Positions 23,041 through 35,613 are shown, numbered from the stretch's first letter. The stretch is DNA of 64,000 nucleotides from Sipunculus nudus (GCA_026874595.1 CM049317.1:45038401-45102400); one strand, 5' to 3'. The notes: a model not told the origin generated them from the letters alone. Made by a program: numbers and translations.

Positions 23041-26000
23041 CTCTAATATGGATAGACATTGAACGCACTCTGTATGCCAATATGTTGGTCACAGAGACAG
23101 CCCCATGTCGATGTTACATGCAAAAATACATTCAAAAGACATTACTGTCATCGTTATTTTTTTACACCTGTGTACACATCATCAACCTTATTTAATTATT
23201 GATCAGTTTTCATAGTTTAACAATACCTTTCTCAGCTAGTGGAAAGCTTATGATCACAACATGAAATATATTTTATTTATAGCACACAAATTGTCTGTGG
23301 CAGCATTGCAACCAAACTGCACCTAGAGTCTTCCTAACTTTCGGTCTGGGGATAAAAATCATTGGTCCTATTTACACACAAAATCTATAGACTCCTAAAT
23401 TGCACTAGAATAACTAGATATGGGTAGAATGTGCTAGACTTCAGTTTAGAGCACTTGGTCTAGACCAGACAAATATTTTTAGGTGGCTCTGGATTCTAGC
23501 TTGTGTTAGACTGAATTTGGAGCATGTTGAATTTTGTGCGCAAATAGTACTGTACCCAAAGCCCCTGATCAGGAGTGACCCACTCTCGATTCAGCTTTGT
23601 CCATCATTAACTGCTACTACTACTATGTGCAGTTTAGATTACACAAAATAACCAAGTGTAAATGCAGGGTTTTAACCGAGCTTGACACCAACAATCTAAC
23701 ACAATAGTTTAGAGCGGCTTAAATGGTCACTTGTCCCAGCACAGTGCAACTACAAGATGCAATGTGGCACAAGCTGGATTTGGTTAGGTCTCGGATCTTT
23801 CTGATGTAAATGCGGAAATTTTGTTTTGACAGGATTGTCTGCCTGTGTTGGGAAACCCCAGACAGCTGCATTCTGTTGGTTTCATGATGAGCACCTGTTC
23901 ATTTAAGACAATGACAGGAATGCCCTGAACTCCTGCTGTCAATGTCAAAACATGCTTGCCAGGATGTCCTGCTATGTTTTCTGTGACTAATTAGAATCAC
24001 ATAATCCTAAACTTTTTGGAGAGTGTGTTTATATATGACAACTGGTAGAAAATTGCATTTATTATTATAACAGTTAGATATAAAATTCAAATTCATGTCA
24101 ATAAAGTGATCAAATCATAATATATATAAATATGAACTAGAATGGCTTTGTTTTTACAGTGACTAAAACATGTCTCAAAGAGGGGTCCCAAACCATATTT
24201 CAAAATTTATGATTGTCAAAATAATCCTATAATTCTGCAGAAAGTAACCATCCCAACCATACCTACAGGTCTACCAGTTTTATTGGAAGATTCAATTGCT
24301 TGAGATAAGTGTTTATCTGTTTAACTTTAAGCCGAGTCCAGCAGAAGAGTGGCATTATGTCATGAAAAACAACAAGCAGTGACAACACCTGTGTTGTTCT
24401 CCATGGTTTAGCTGTGTAGCTTGTTCCTGGTACAGCATGCTGATGTGTGCTGACTGTGGTGTATAATAATAGACAGATTTCCACTCTTCATCTTCAGTCT
24501 GAAACTTGTGGCCTCTGATGTACAGGACTAGATGACATTCAAGCAGGCTGTGATATCAACATACCTGTAACTCACCCAGCTACTTCTAACAGGACCTGAG
24601 GCTTGTTCTCGAGTAACACCTGGTAAGATCTCCTCGTTTATACTTCCTTTATATGTATGACCTTGATACATTACAAATTATTGTTACTTACTGCTTCACT
24701 ATATATGTATCATAACATATGGCTGAAGATACTATGTGCCACATAGCAAGATCAAACACAGATCATGGATGATTGAAAACACTTTACACAAATCAATCAT
24801 GAGGTTATCTCAGATGGTTTGACCAGGTTCATTCCTGATTTATAATAACTGTTGGGTTTTTTTTTTTTCAACAGAAATGATCAAACTTGAAAAGACCACA
24901 AATTAACAGATAAAAAACACTGATTTCTTCTGGAACATGAATTTACAATTAAATTTACAATATGGCACCTGGAACCTCATTCTCTGGTGTTACCTATGAC
25001 TGGAACAGTGGACAAGTGTTACATATACATTCACCAGCTCATCAAGAGCTTTGGTATGACGTGAATTTCATGCCCTAGATATGATGCATATTGTGTTTTG
25101 ATAAATCTGGGTGTGACCTGATATTTGTCATCAAGAGGAAGCTGATGATACCCGTTAACACCTGAGTAGATACTTCACTGTCTTCCTGTGTGATGTACTG
25201 CCCTGCACTGTATACCAGTATACCTGAGGATATAAACTGCACAAGGTTTTCCTGTTTCTCTCATGAGTCAGGTATTTTACATTCATTCCTCATTAAATCA
25301 AGAACATCTCATGTGCAGCAAGGTTACCTGAATGTAAGTGATGACATCAAGGTTAACTGATTATTGGCTTCACTTACACAATAACGCTATTATGGTCAAA
25401 ATGTAAATCAAAATTTGAAAAAATAAAAGTTCTATACAAGATAAGATTTCCTTTGAATTCATATAAATGAAGATATTTTTTTTCATAATATTTACACATG
25501 ACCATAAAATACTTTTAAAATTTTAGTATACTACAAAAGGTATAATAGTCCAGCCATATGCAAACTTTCTGAACATATTTGATATGCAGTCTTCCTGAAG
25601 AACGTAAACAAATGATACTACCCCCATAAGTAATTCAGACAGAACAGAAATGCATGTATTCTACATAAATGTAAAAGTTTCTCCATAGATGATCAAAGCT
25701 TTGATTTTAAGAAATTAAATATTCTTTATGTAATTAGCACTTGCACAGCTGTGGAATTTTTGCAATTGACACCAATCAATTTTTCATAAATAGTTATAAC
25801 CCTAACATCTTAAGAGCCTGCCACAGTGTGTGTGCCCTAGATCATTCAGGCATCACCTCCAGTGAACTGAAGACATATCGGTTACAAGTGGCGGCCCAGA
25901 ATAGTTGAGCCACAAGCCTGTCCAACCTCATCAATAGGTGCAGCATGAAATCTCTGATGCTGGTTATTCAGGGAACAAACAAAGCCAACCCTCCCCCACA

Positions 26001-27350
26001 CTAAATGCAAACAGTTGCCATGGCCACCAGACGACATCTGCCCCTTGCAAACCATGAGATTTTTCAAAATCCTGGAGAAGCGAGCCTGTGAAGCAACTGT
26101 GTCAGTTGGTCAATAATAAGCAGAAAATAAAACAAACAAGTTTAAGCAAACAGCATGCTACAACATCTACAGTTAAGACATGAACAGTTCCTGAGCCAGT
26201 ATTGGGTAATATTCATTTACTAGTAAGCTGGAACTACTTGCAGTCTATTGTGTTGGGCACACAAAGACTTGTGGCAGACTGCCATAATGACTGTAATGGG
26301 TCTGCTTCAAAACCACACAGCACTGGTGCCAGAGGCAGCCTCCTACATTGTATATGTTATCTTGTCCAGCAACATTAAACATATACTACTACTAGTAGCT
26401 CTGTAGTTTATCCCACACACATCTGTCCATGTACAAATTTAAATCAGTGTATCTGCTATGGAATCAGCATAAGCCATCAAAATCTGATTGTCAATATGTA
26501 CACATGATTACTTATAAAATTGTAAATACCTACTTATGTCATTGTAAAATACTAAATGCCAACTTACTGAAGTACAAATATGTAAAATTTTTATTTAATA
26601 AGATAAACACTTGTGAATAACAACTGTTCCACAAAAATGTATGACTTCTTTCATTCACAGAAACAAGCTGTAAACTAGTAACTGGAACTTGAAACTAAAA
26701 TTCTGTTTTTTTTTTAGCCTAGCTTTCACTACTTAAGCAAATGTGATCAAGAACTAGGTCCTTGGTTTTATCACTCTTACTCCCACTTCTACATCTGTTG
26801 CAACTTTACCCTCTGCCATGAACAGATGATGGTTTGATCTGTGGCCCCCAGATGGCAGCATCAGCTAAAGCAAGATGAAGGTAGCTAATTTCTCAATCAT
26901 TACTATGTCCTTTGTACTGGCATAAACAATATCTTACTTAATTTTTCACTGGTGGGCATTGATTAATTTACAGTGAGTTGAAAAAGGTGACACTCAGTTC
27001 ACAAATGCAACAGGGAACTAGCTTAATGGTCTGAACAATGGAATCACATGCGCCATCACGTCAGAATCATGTTCAAGGGTGGCATAATTTCAGGACATAA
27101 TACCTGATGTCCAGCAAAACATGCAAATACTAACCTACAAGACCAGAGCTGTTCACTAATACACCCCAGGGTTACTCAGGGCTCACATATCACTGGTGCA
27201 GTCTCTGATGTGTCATGATGTGACACTGGCTTAAAATCTGGGTAACGCCTAAAAATATCTTTGTTTCAAGTATCCCGACTGAGTCCAAGAAAATTAGTGA
27301 ATCCAATTATTTTAAGCCATTTGGACACCAATACTGATTTAGAAAGTAAA
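23041..27350. other. Longest unique stretch; no gene seen
   Basis: 4.3 kb without repeat-family ends, tRNA-like arms or convincing coding sequence. The open stretches at 24263-24484 and 25882-26067 (minus) and 26429-26620 (plus) have no domain or splice support. It may be intronic or intergenic DNA. Confidence 0.45.
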
Positions 27351-29403
27351 CAAGTGACCCATAGGCCATGACGCTCAGCTGACAAGCATGAGATAATGGC
27401 CTCATTTTTACAACTGTTGTCTTATTTAGAAGAAAACGATTGCAAATGTTGTTAAAATTTTTGAGAGGGACACGAAGATTTGTATGCATAAAGCACATAA
27501 CTTGATGGTTCAGGGCAAAAAAGTGATACTAGGCATGACTCAACAATTGCTACTGGTTCAAACAGTGAATTTGATGTTTCCAGAACACAGCTTACAGAAT
27601 ATAGATCACCATGACCTTAATTAAGGTTTGCAAGGATTTTTTTCAGCTGACCTAAAAAAGTACATTCTAGGTCCGGTGGTTATGATTTGTGCCCTGCTTC
27701 AAAATTTTAAATTATTCTTAGGGGTTATAATAAGCCCCATAGCTTGCAGAATAAGGGTAACAGAAACCTAATTTCAGGTGTCCAAGGAGACTTTTCACAG
27801 AGCTCCCAGCATGTCAAGTTAGAAGTACCTCAGTCCAGTGGTAACAATTTGGGCCCTGTTAACAGACAATCTTTAAATGTCTCAAGAATGGAAGAAAACA
27901 TACTTGAACAAGTGACCCGTGGGTCATGATGCTCAGCCGACTGACATGTTGACAATATGTCCTTGCACAGACAACTAATTAAGGTAATGTAGGTGGCATC
28001 ATTGTTCATGCATATTAGCTCAAGTTCATCAAGACCCACAAGCACAACAAATCTGATGACAAACCAACCGGCCTTTCATGAGGAATCTGGCAATTTGTGT
28101 GTATTTTGCATTATTTCTAGGGTTCTCAAACATACCCCAAAACTCTGAGAATATAGTTCACTGTGACCCAATTTTTGGTTTCTGGGGAGACCTTTTGAGA
28201 AACTCTCAGAATGTCAAGTAAGAAGATTCTTGGCCCAAAGGTTATGGTTTGTGCCCTACTTTGGTATCAAATTTTCAATTAATCTGAGGGGTGCTTATTT
28301 TTATAAGCTCCATAGCTAGGAAAATATGGGTAACAGAGACCTAAATACACGTTTCGAAGGAGATTTTCACAGACCTCCCTGGATTTTAGGTTAGTAGATT
28401 CCAGGTCCATTGTTTATGATTTGTGCCCTGCTTTTGTATCAAATTTTTAATTATGATGGGGGGGGGGGGTGCTTATAAGCCCATTAGCTCAGCTAATATG
28501 GGTAACAGAGACTTAATTTCAGGTTTCCACAGAGACTTTTCATGTACCTCTCTGGACGTAAAGTGAGAAGATTTTATGTCTAGTTATTACAATTTGAGCC
28601 CTGTTATCAGTTGACCACACCTTTTAAAGTCTCAAAAATAGATAAAAAATATTAAAATATAAAAAAAAAAGGTGGCACCACCAGTCTGCAGAAACTGATG
28701 AAAAACTCCATGATGAATATCCATGCAAAGAATCATGGTGATCAATGCATTAGTTGTACAGATACTTGAGCTTTTGTATCAAATTTTTTATTTTTCTGGG
28801 GAGGTACTTCGGAGCCCCATGGGTTAAAGAATTTGGATAACAGAGACCTAATTCTAGGTTTTTCACGGAGACATTTCATGGACCTCTCTGGATGTAAAGT
28901 GAGAAGATTCCAGGTCTAGCAGTTACAATTTGTGCCCTGTTAACAGATGACGGCAACTTTTGAGGTCTCAAAAACAGAGAAAAAAAAATTGTTAAGAATA
29001 AAAAAAAATAGGTGGCGCCACCAGTCTACAGAAACTGATAAAACACTCCATGATCAATATCAATGCTAAGAATCATGGTGATCAATGCATTAGTTGTTCA
29101 GAAACTTCACCTTTTGTATCAAATTTTCCATTTTTCTGAGCTGTACTTTGGAGTGTTATAGCTCAATGGATATGGGTAACAGAGACCTAATTTCAGGTTT
29201 CCATGGAGACTTTCAATGGGTCTCCCTGCGTGTCAAGAATGAAGATTCTAGGTCCAGTTGTTACGATTTGTACCCTGTTGACAGATAACTACATCCTTGA
29301 AGGTCTCAAAATTAGAGAAAAAAATCGTAAAATTTTTAAAAAATACAGGTGGCGCCACCAGTTTGCAGGAACTGATGGAACACCTCTTGATCAATATGTA
29401 TGA
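27351..29403 (+). repeat. Family A cores: two 5' ends and a tandem core array
   Basis: Family A 5' ends occur at 27351 (CAAGTGACCCATAGGCCATG) and 27909 (CAAGTGACCCGTGGGTCATG), the second apparently inside the first. Core units then recur with GGGTAACAGAGACCTAAT, GGTTTCCA and GGTCCAGTTGTTACAATTTG at about 27768, 28166, 28340, 28511, 28846 and 29186. From 28671 the units lengthen to about 340 bp by including a GGTGGCRCCACC module (28671-28682, 29011-29022, 29348-29359). The array stops at about 29403 where a different family A interior begins, and resumes at 34923. Confidence 0.7.
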
Positions 29404-29837
29404 AGGTAAAAAATCTAAAATAATATCAAATGGAGATCAAGCGTAAGAGGAAGAGATAATAAAGGCCATGGTTGGTTTATATGATTGGTTTGTATTGGTA
29501 AGCAAGAAATTGTTGCAAATAATATTTTGTGACCTGACCATGCATGTGCTTCCTAATGTTGAAACTGAAGCATGTGAGCAGTTTGTGAACAAATGATCTG
29601 TACTAGTACCATGATCATTAGTTGGCTTTTTAATTAACTGTTGACTTTCAGTAGTTTACAAATTTGTTCAATTGAATCTATTTTTTTGTATAATATATAT
29701 TATTAAATATATATGTATTTTTTAATGAAATGTATATTCAGTTGAAATATAACTAATTAACAACATAAAACAGGGCAATCAAAGCCTGATCTAAAATTCT
29801 GCAGAGGCAGGAAAATAATGAACAAATGTTTGTATTA

Positions 29838-32100
29838 GGCCAAAATAAAAACAAGGGACCTATGGGTCACTGTGCTCAGCTGACGTTAACCTTGAAGGTA
29901 AAAATCTAAAATAATATCTAATGGAGATAAAGTGTAAGAGGAAGAGGTAATAAAGGCCATGGTTGGTTTATATGATTGGTTTGTATTGATGAGCAAGAAA
30001 TTGTTGCAAAAAATATTTTGTGACCTGACCATGTGTTTCCTAATGTTGAAACTAAAGCATGTGAGCAGTTTGTGAACAAATGATCTGTACTATTACCATG
30101 ATCATTAGTTGGTTTTTCGATTAACTGTTGACATTTCAGTAGTTTACACATTTGTTCAATTTAATCTATTTTTTTGTATAATATATATTATTAAATATAT
30201 ATGTATTTTTTTATGAAATGTATACAGTTGAAATATAGCTAATTAACAACATAAAACAGGGCAAACAAAGCCTGATCTCAAATTCTGCTGAGGCAGGAAA
30301 ATAATGAACAAATGTTTGTATTAAATCCTGATTTTTTTATCACATCAATTATTTTCTAATTTAAGTTTATATTTCTATACATTTCCAATTTAACATATAT
30401 ATCTGAATATAAAAGTTGATTCATAATTCTCAATTGCATCATCATAAATCTCAATCTTGTCAGATAACACCACATCATGCATACAAATGTTTATTTATTT
30501 TTTACCACAAAAATATATCTTTTAAATCTGCAAAGCAATAAATATCTAAAAATAATACTTGATTTAGATTTCACAATTTTAAATTGTGTCTTTATTTATC
30601 CATAATGTGCTTCATATTTTATAATAATTTAAGCATACTGATGGGTTCATTTATATTTGTTAAAATCATTTAAAAGAAAATTGATTTCTTTAAAAATGCT
30701 ACATTACACAACATTGCATCTTCTGGATTACACCTTGAATTATTTTTTTCAAGGAAAGTTTTAGCATATCGGAGTGGAAACAGCATTACAATTAAGGAGA
30801 TACAGTGAAAACAATAACAATTAGTGCATAACACTTGGTGGGTTGGGTTTGCCGGGGGGGGGGGGGGGGGGGGGGGGGGGGTGATTGGGGTGGTGATATG
30901 AGAATAACTGTACACCTGTCACAGCAGGGGATCTCCCCCAGTAACTGTAACAAATCAGAAACCCTGGCATAGCTGACTTCCAGTGACCTGGAGTGGGACC
31001 CTGCATCTGTAATCAAAGCAAGTGACTACAGAAAAAAAAAATCAATAACTAGCTTAATTTTCAAGCTTTTATATTCAAATTTCAGATTTAGACAAACTAA
31101 ATATTTATGTTTACATGCTGTGAAAATTAAATCAATGGTGCTTACAGGAAAAAAACGTGCTATGTTCAAAGTTGGGCAAAATTTAAGGTACTGATTATTA
31201 TTTTATGCTAATAACTTAAAAAATTTACAAAATTCAGATCTAATTTTGGGTAAACAATTGAATCTTAATTAAACATAGTTATATACTTGAGAAAATAGAC
31301 TATAGTTTCAAAATTTTTCATGTTAAGTGAGTTATTATTTTTCCTGATTTTTTACAAAGTCCATTATGTTTGGCCCCATAACTTTAAGAATTTATACTTT
31401 ACAGACTTAATTTCTGGCATGTACATAGGAACTATATAGAGGAATATTTATGGTTAATATGAGGAAAAACAGATGAGTGGTTTTGATATTAGGCAGTCTT
31501 GAAGTGTGAAAATAGAATTTTAATAAAAAATTGAGGTTTTTCCTTAATTTCTCAAAGGAACGAAGTCGCAAAGACCCAGTTTTCGGCTTGGTAGGAGATC
31601 TTGGGGACATCTAACATTATGCTGAATTTTGGATTCCTAGGTCTTACGGTTTCAAAACGTGCCACATCTACGGACGGACGGACGGACGGACGGACGGACG
31701 GACGGACGGACAGACGGACGGACGACGGACAATGGACCACGACTATAGCTCAGATGACTTATAGTCAGCTGAGCTAAAAAGGTATGGTTCTCAGGCACTT
31801 TTTTTCGGGAATCAATGCGGGCGGGCGCTTTTTTTATTTTAAATTTTTTGGTATGTTTCTATAGAAATGTCAAATGATAAGGGAAAAGCATGAAAATAAC
31901 AGTTTTATTTTTGTAAATAAGTAAAAGCACTACAAAAAAAGGAAATTGTATGGTTTTATCTTCTTGAAAGAAATGTCGGAGCGGTAGCAGCTCAAAATTG
32001 GAAAGTTTTTATTGAAAATCAAAATAAAAATTTTTGATGCAGCGGTTTAAAATTGATGCGGGCGGTGCCTGAGAACCATACCTTTTTTTTTTTTTGGGCC
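29838..32100 (+). mobile_element. Harbinger-like MITE carrying a family A insert
   Basis: After removal of the family A element it is about 340 bp. Its inverted ends start GGCC(C)AAAA and continue through an A-run to GGTATGGTTCTCAGGCAC (31781-31798), mirrored by GTGCCTGAGAACCATACC (32065-32082). It is flanked by TTA at 29835-29837 and 32101-32103, and the uninterrupted sequence (TTTGTATTAAATCC near 30325) shows a single TTA, so this is a 3-bp target duplication. TTA/TAA duplication and GGCC ends fit PIF/Harbinger MITEs. It has no coding capacity. Confidence 0.75.
29852..31774 (+). repeat. Family A element, medium complete copy (1923 bp)
   Basis: It is collinear with 14108-16024 from CAAGGGACCTATGGGTCAC through the GTTAACCTTGAAGG block, a 28-base G run (30854-30881), one core unit with a 68-codon minus-strand open stretch (31407-31610), a long ACGG tract (about 31671-31731) and the 3' hairpin. 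It interrupts the A-run of the MITE TIR, showing that it inserted after the MITE. Confidence 0.85.
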
Positions 32101-32594
32101 TTAAATCCTAATTTTTTTATCACATCAATTTTTTTTTAATTTAAGTTTATATTTCTATACATTTCCAATATAACAGATATATCTGAATATAAAAGTTGAT
32201 TCATAATTCTCAATTGCATCATCATAAATCTCAATCTTGTCAGATAACACCACATCATACATACAAATGTTTATTTTTTACCACAAAAAATATATCTTTT
32301 AAACTTGCAAAACAATAAATATCTAAAAATAATACTTGATTTAGATTTCACAATTTTTAATTGTGTCTTTATTTATCCATAATGTGCTTCATATTTTATA
32401 AATTTAAGCATACTGATAGGTTCAATTATATCTGTTAAAATCATTTAAAAGAATATTAATTTCTTTAAAAATGCTACATTAACACAACATGGCATTTTCT
32501 GGATTACACTTGAATTACTTTTTCAAGGAAAGTTTTTGTATTTTGGAGTGGAAACAGCATTACAATTAAGGAAATACAGTGAAAACAATAACAA

Positions 32595-34045
32595 CTAGAA
32601 TACGGGTGGTCGACAAGCAACTACGTGTATCCGCCTAAATCAGAGTGGAACGGGTGAAGTGAGGCATGGATTGAGTGGCAAGGGGAAATAGAGTGAAGTG
32701 TTGCATATTAGCATGGATGTCTGCAGCCAAATGGTGTATGTAGGTTGCGCCACCTACCACAAAATCCAGAAAGCCATCCAAGTTGTATACATATGCAAAA
32801 TTTGAGGCAGATAAGTCAAACCACTATATGTTTATGAGTGATTTTAGCCCGTGGCAGGCAAACAGATGGACGCTGTGCAAAAATGGTTGAAGGTGGCGCC
32901 ACCAGTTTTGCTTATGATAAAGAGCTATGTGAGAACTATACACATGCAAAACTTTGGCCCAATCGGTCAAACGGTTCCCAAGATATGAGCTTGGATGTCT
33001 GCTGCATAAACTAGAAGGCAGGTGGCGCCACCTGTCATAAAATCAAGAGAGCTGTCGGGGATGTATAAACCTGCAAAATTTTAGGCAGATATGTCAAACC
33101 ACTGCAGAGATATGAGTGATTTTATCCCATGGCAGACAAACAGACGGGAGCTGTGCAAAAATGGCTGCAGGTGGCGCCTACAGTTTTGCGTATGATAAAG
33201 AGCTTTGTGAGATCTATACACATGCAAATTTTGGCCCAATTGGTTAAACGGTTCCCGAGATATGAGCTTGGATGTCTGCAGCGTAAACGTGAAAGAAGGT
33301 GGCGCCACCTGTCATAAAATCAAGAAGCTATCCAGGATGTATACGCATGCCGAATTTCAGGTAAATTAGTCAAATCACTGCAGAGATATGAGTGATTTTA
33401 TCCCATGGCAAACAAACAGATGGGAGCTGTGCAAAAATGGCTGCAGGTGGCGCCACCAGTTTTGCGTATGATAAAGAGCTATGTTAGATCTATACACATG
33501 CAAAATTTTGGCCCAATCGGTCAAACGGTTCCTGAGATATGAGCTTGGATGTCTGCAGCGTAAACGTGAATGTAGGTGGCGCCACCTGTCATAAAATCAG
33601 AAAAGCTATCCAGGATGTTTATGCATGCCGAATTTCAGGTGAATTAGTCAAATCACTGCAGAGATATGAGTGATTTTAACCCAAGGCAGACGAACAGACG
33701 GACACTGTGCAAACATGGTTGCAGGTGGCGCCACCATTTTTTGTGTATGTTATAAAGCTCTCCAAGGGCTACATTTGTGCAAACAAATTTTCCTGATCCA
33801 TCAAACGGTTCCCGAGATATGTGGGTTTATGTGTGGAAACAGACGCACAAACGGGCGCAGAGGAAAGGTCAGAGGTCAAAACAAAATCGGGGCGCAGCAG
33901 TTCACATGTGACCCGAACATAATCCCGGGTTTCGTAAAATTCCACCAGCGGTTACGGAGGAGTTCTCCGGACACCTACGCCGCGGCGGCGGCGGCGTGCA
34001 GCTGAAAACATAGTATCCGCAAAACTCTGTTTTGGCGGATACAAT
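32595..34045 (+). repeat. Family B element, complete copy (1451 bp)
   Basis: It starts CTAGAATACGGGTGGTCG; the second copy shows a perfect 5' hairpin GTAGTCG/CGACTAC here. GTATCCGCC follows. The 3' end GTATCCGCAAAAC ... GTTTTGGCGGATAC is a 13-bp hairpin with one bulge, followed by AAT, and contains the GGCGGATAC partner of the 5' motif. The interior has dimeric core units of about 278 bp with a palindrome every 129 or 147-149 bp. Comparison with 15055-15075 shows insertion between AACAA and TACTG with no duplication. A mixed ACGG/CGCAGAGG region and a GGCGGCGGCGG run (about 33980) precede the end. Confidence 0.8.
32743..33735. promoter_or_regulatory. Phased array of GGTGGCGCCACC palindromes
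   Basis: Perfect 12-bp palindromes start at 32892, 33021, 33299, 33446, 33575 and 33724, with one-base or end variants at 32743 and 33170. Successive spacings are 149, 129, 149, 129, 147, 129 and 149 bp. Contexts alternate between CAGGTGGCGCCACCAGT and GTAGGTGGCGCCACCTGTC. The strict retention of this palindrome while flanks drift suggests a protein-binding or structural role, which is inference. Confidence 0.5.
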
Positions 34046-34922
34046 TACTGCATAACACATGGTGGGTTGGGTTTGCTGGAAGGAGGGGGGTATGGTGATA
34101 TAAGAATAACTGTACACCTGTCACAGCAGGGGGTCTCCCCCAGTGACTGTAACAAATCAGAAACCTTGGCATAGCTGACTTCCAGTGACCTGGAGTGGGA
34201 CCCTGCATCTGTAATCTGTAATCAAAGCAAATGACTACAGTAGAGCCTCAAGACAAAAATCAATAACTAGCTTAATTTTCAAGCTTTTATTTTCAAATTT
34301 CAGATTTAAACAAATTAAATATTTATGTTTACATGCTGTGAAAATTAAATCAATGGTACTTACAAGAAAAATATGTGCCATGGTCAAAGTTGGGCTAAAT
34401 TTAAGGTACTGATTTTATTTTTATGTTAATAACTTAAAAAATTTACAAAATTCAGATCTAATTTTGGGTAAACAATTAAATCTTAATTAAACATAGTTAT
34501 ATACTTGGGAAAATAGACTCTAGTTTCAAAATTTTTCATGTTAAGTGAGTAAGTATTTTTCCTGATTTTTTACAAAGTCCATTATGTTCGGGCCCATAAC
34601 TTAAAGAATTTATACTTAACAGACTTAATTTCTGGCATGTACATAGGAACTATATAGAGGAATATTTATGGTAAATATGAGGAAAAACAGATGAGTGGTT
34701 TTGATATTAGGCAGTCCTGAAGTGTGAAAATAGGTTTTAAATAAAAAATTGAGGTTTTTCCTTAATTTCTCAAAGGAACAAAATCTCAAAGACCCAGTTT
34801 TCGGCTTGGTAGGATATCTTGGGGACATCTAACATAATGCTGAATTTTGGATTCCTAGGTCTTATGGTTTCAAAACGTGCCACATCTACGGACGGACGGA
34901 CAACGGACAATGGACCACGACT

Positions 34923-35273
34923 AATATCGAAAAATACAGGTGGCACCACCAGTCTGCAGAAACTGATGAAACCACTCATGACCAATATGTAAACCAAAAT
35001 CATGACCATATGTGATGTAGTTAATGAGATATTGAAGTTTTTGTATGAAATTTTTTACTATTCTGGGGGGGGGGGGGGGAACTCTGGGGCCCCATAGCTC
35101 GAAGGATATGGTTTCCATGGAGACTTTTTATAGGTCTCTCAGTGGGTCAAGAATAAAGATTCTAGGTCGAGTCTTTACAATTTGTGCCATGTTAACAGAT
35201 GTTCACATTTTTAAAGGTCTCAAAAATAGAGAAAAAAATTTGTAAAAAATAAAAAAATTACAGTCAGCTGAGC
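34923..35273 (+). repeat. Family A core unit and 3' end
   Basis: The core unit resumes with ATACAGG, GGTGGCACCACC (34939-34950), AGTCTGCAGAAACTGATG, a G run (about 35066-35079) and GGTTTCCATGGAGAC. It closes with TTACAGTCAGCTGAGC ending at 35273. It appears to be the right-hand continuation of the 27351-29403 array. Confidence 0.65.
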
Positions 35274-35613
35274 TAAAGAATAATAAATTCCTTACCTATC
35301 TAATCAGGGTCAGATTGGGATGACCATTCAGAAATGTGAACAAGATAAAGGACACTTTATGATTTTCTTTAACATGCTCACACATTTTTGGATTTGGGTA
35401 GACACTGGGACAAATCAGGATGACATAATTATGTCAACACAAAGAAATGTCTCTGCATCACATGACAAATATTTTTCTCTGGCAACAACCAATACCATAT
35501 CTGTTACAATGGAAAATGGCCTTTCATTCCAAAGAGCACACTGAAGCTGCAACAAAATCAAACTGATAAAAAATACATAAAATATTTACCTGTTTGATTA
35601 AACCTAATGAAAT
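35274..35613. other. No gene seen
   Basis: Short unique segment between a family A end and a minisatellite. The plus-strand open stretch at 35320-35544 has no recognisable domain. Confidence 0.4.

Larger units (their letters stand above)
29404..34922 (+). repeat. Older family A medium copy, split by two insertions
   Basis: The pieces 29404-29837, 32104-32594 and 34046-34922 are collinear with the intact medium copies (14108-16024 and 29852-31774). They sum to 1802 bp against 1917 and 1923 bp. Both family A termini are missing: the left end starts at AAGGTAAAAAATC and the right end stops at GGACCACGACTA, short of the 3' hairpin. The interruptions are a Harbinger-like MITE with its own insert, and a family B element. 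Because the ends are absent, this body probably joined the surrounding core array by recombination rather than transposition. Confidence 0.7.

Noticed and set aside
30670-31016. Proline-rich minus-strand ORFs
   Set aside because: They come from reading through the 28-base G run on the opposite strand within a family A repeat.
32743-33735. CRISPR-like array (regular palindromic repeats)
   Set aside because: The intervening sequences are themselves repeated, the period is 129/149 bp, and the window is clearly eukaryotic.
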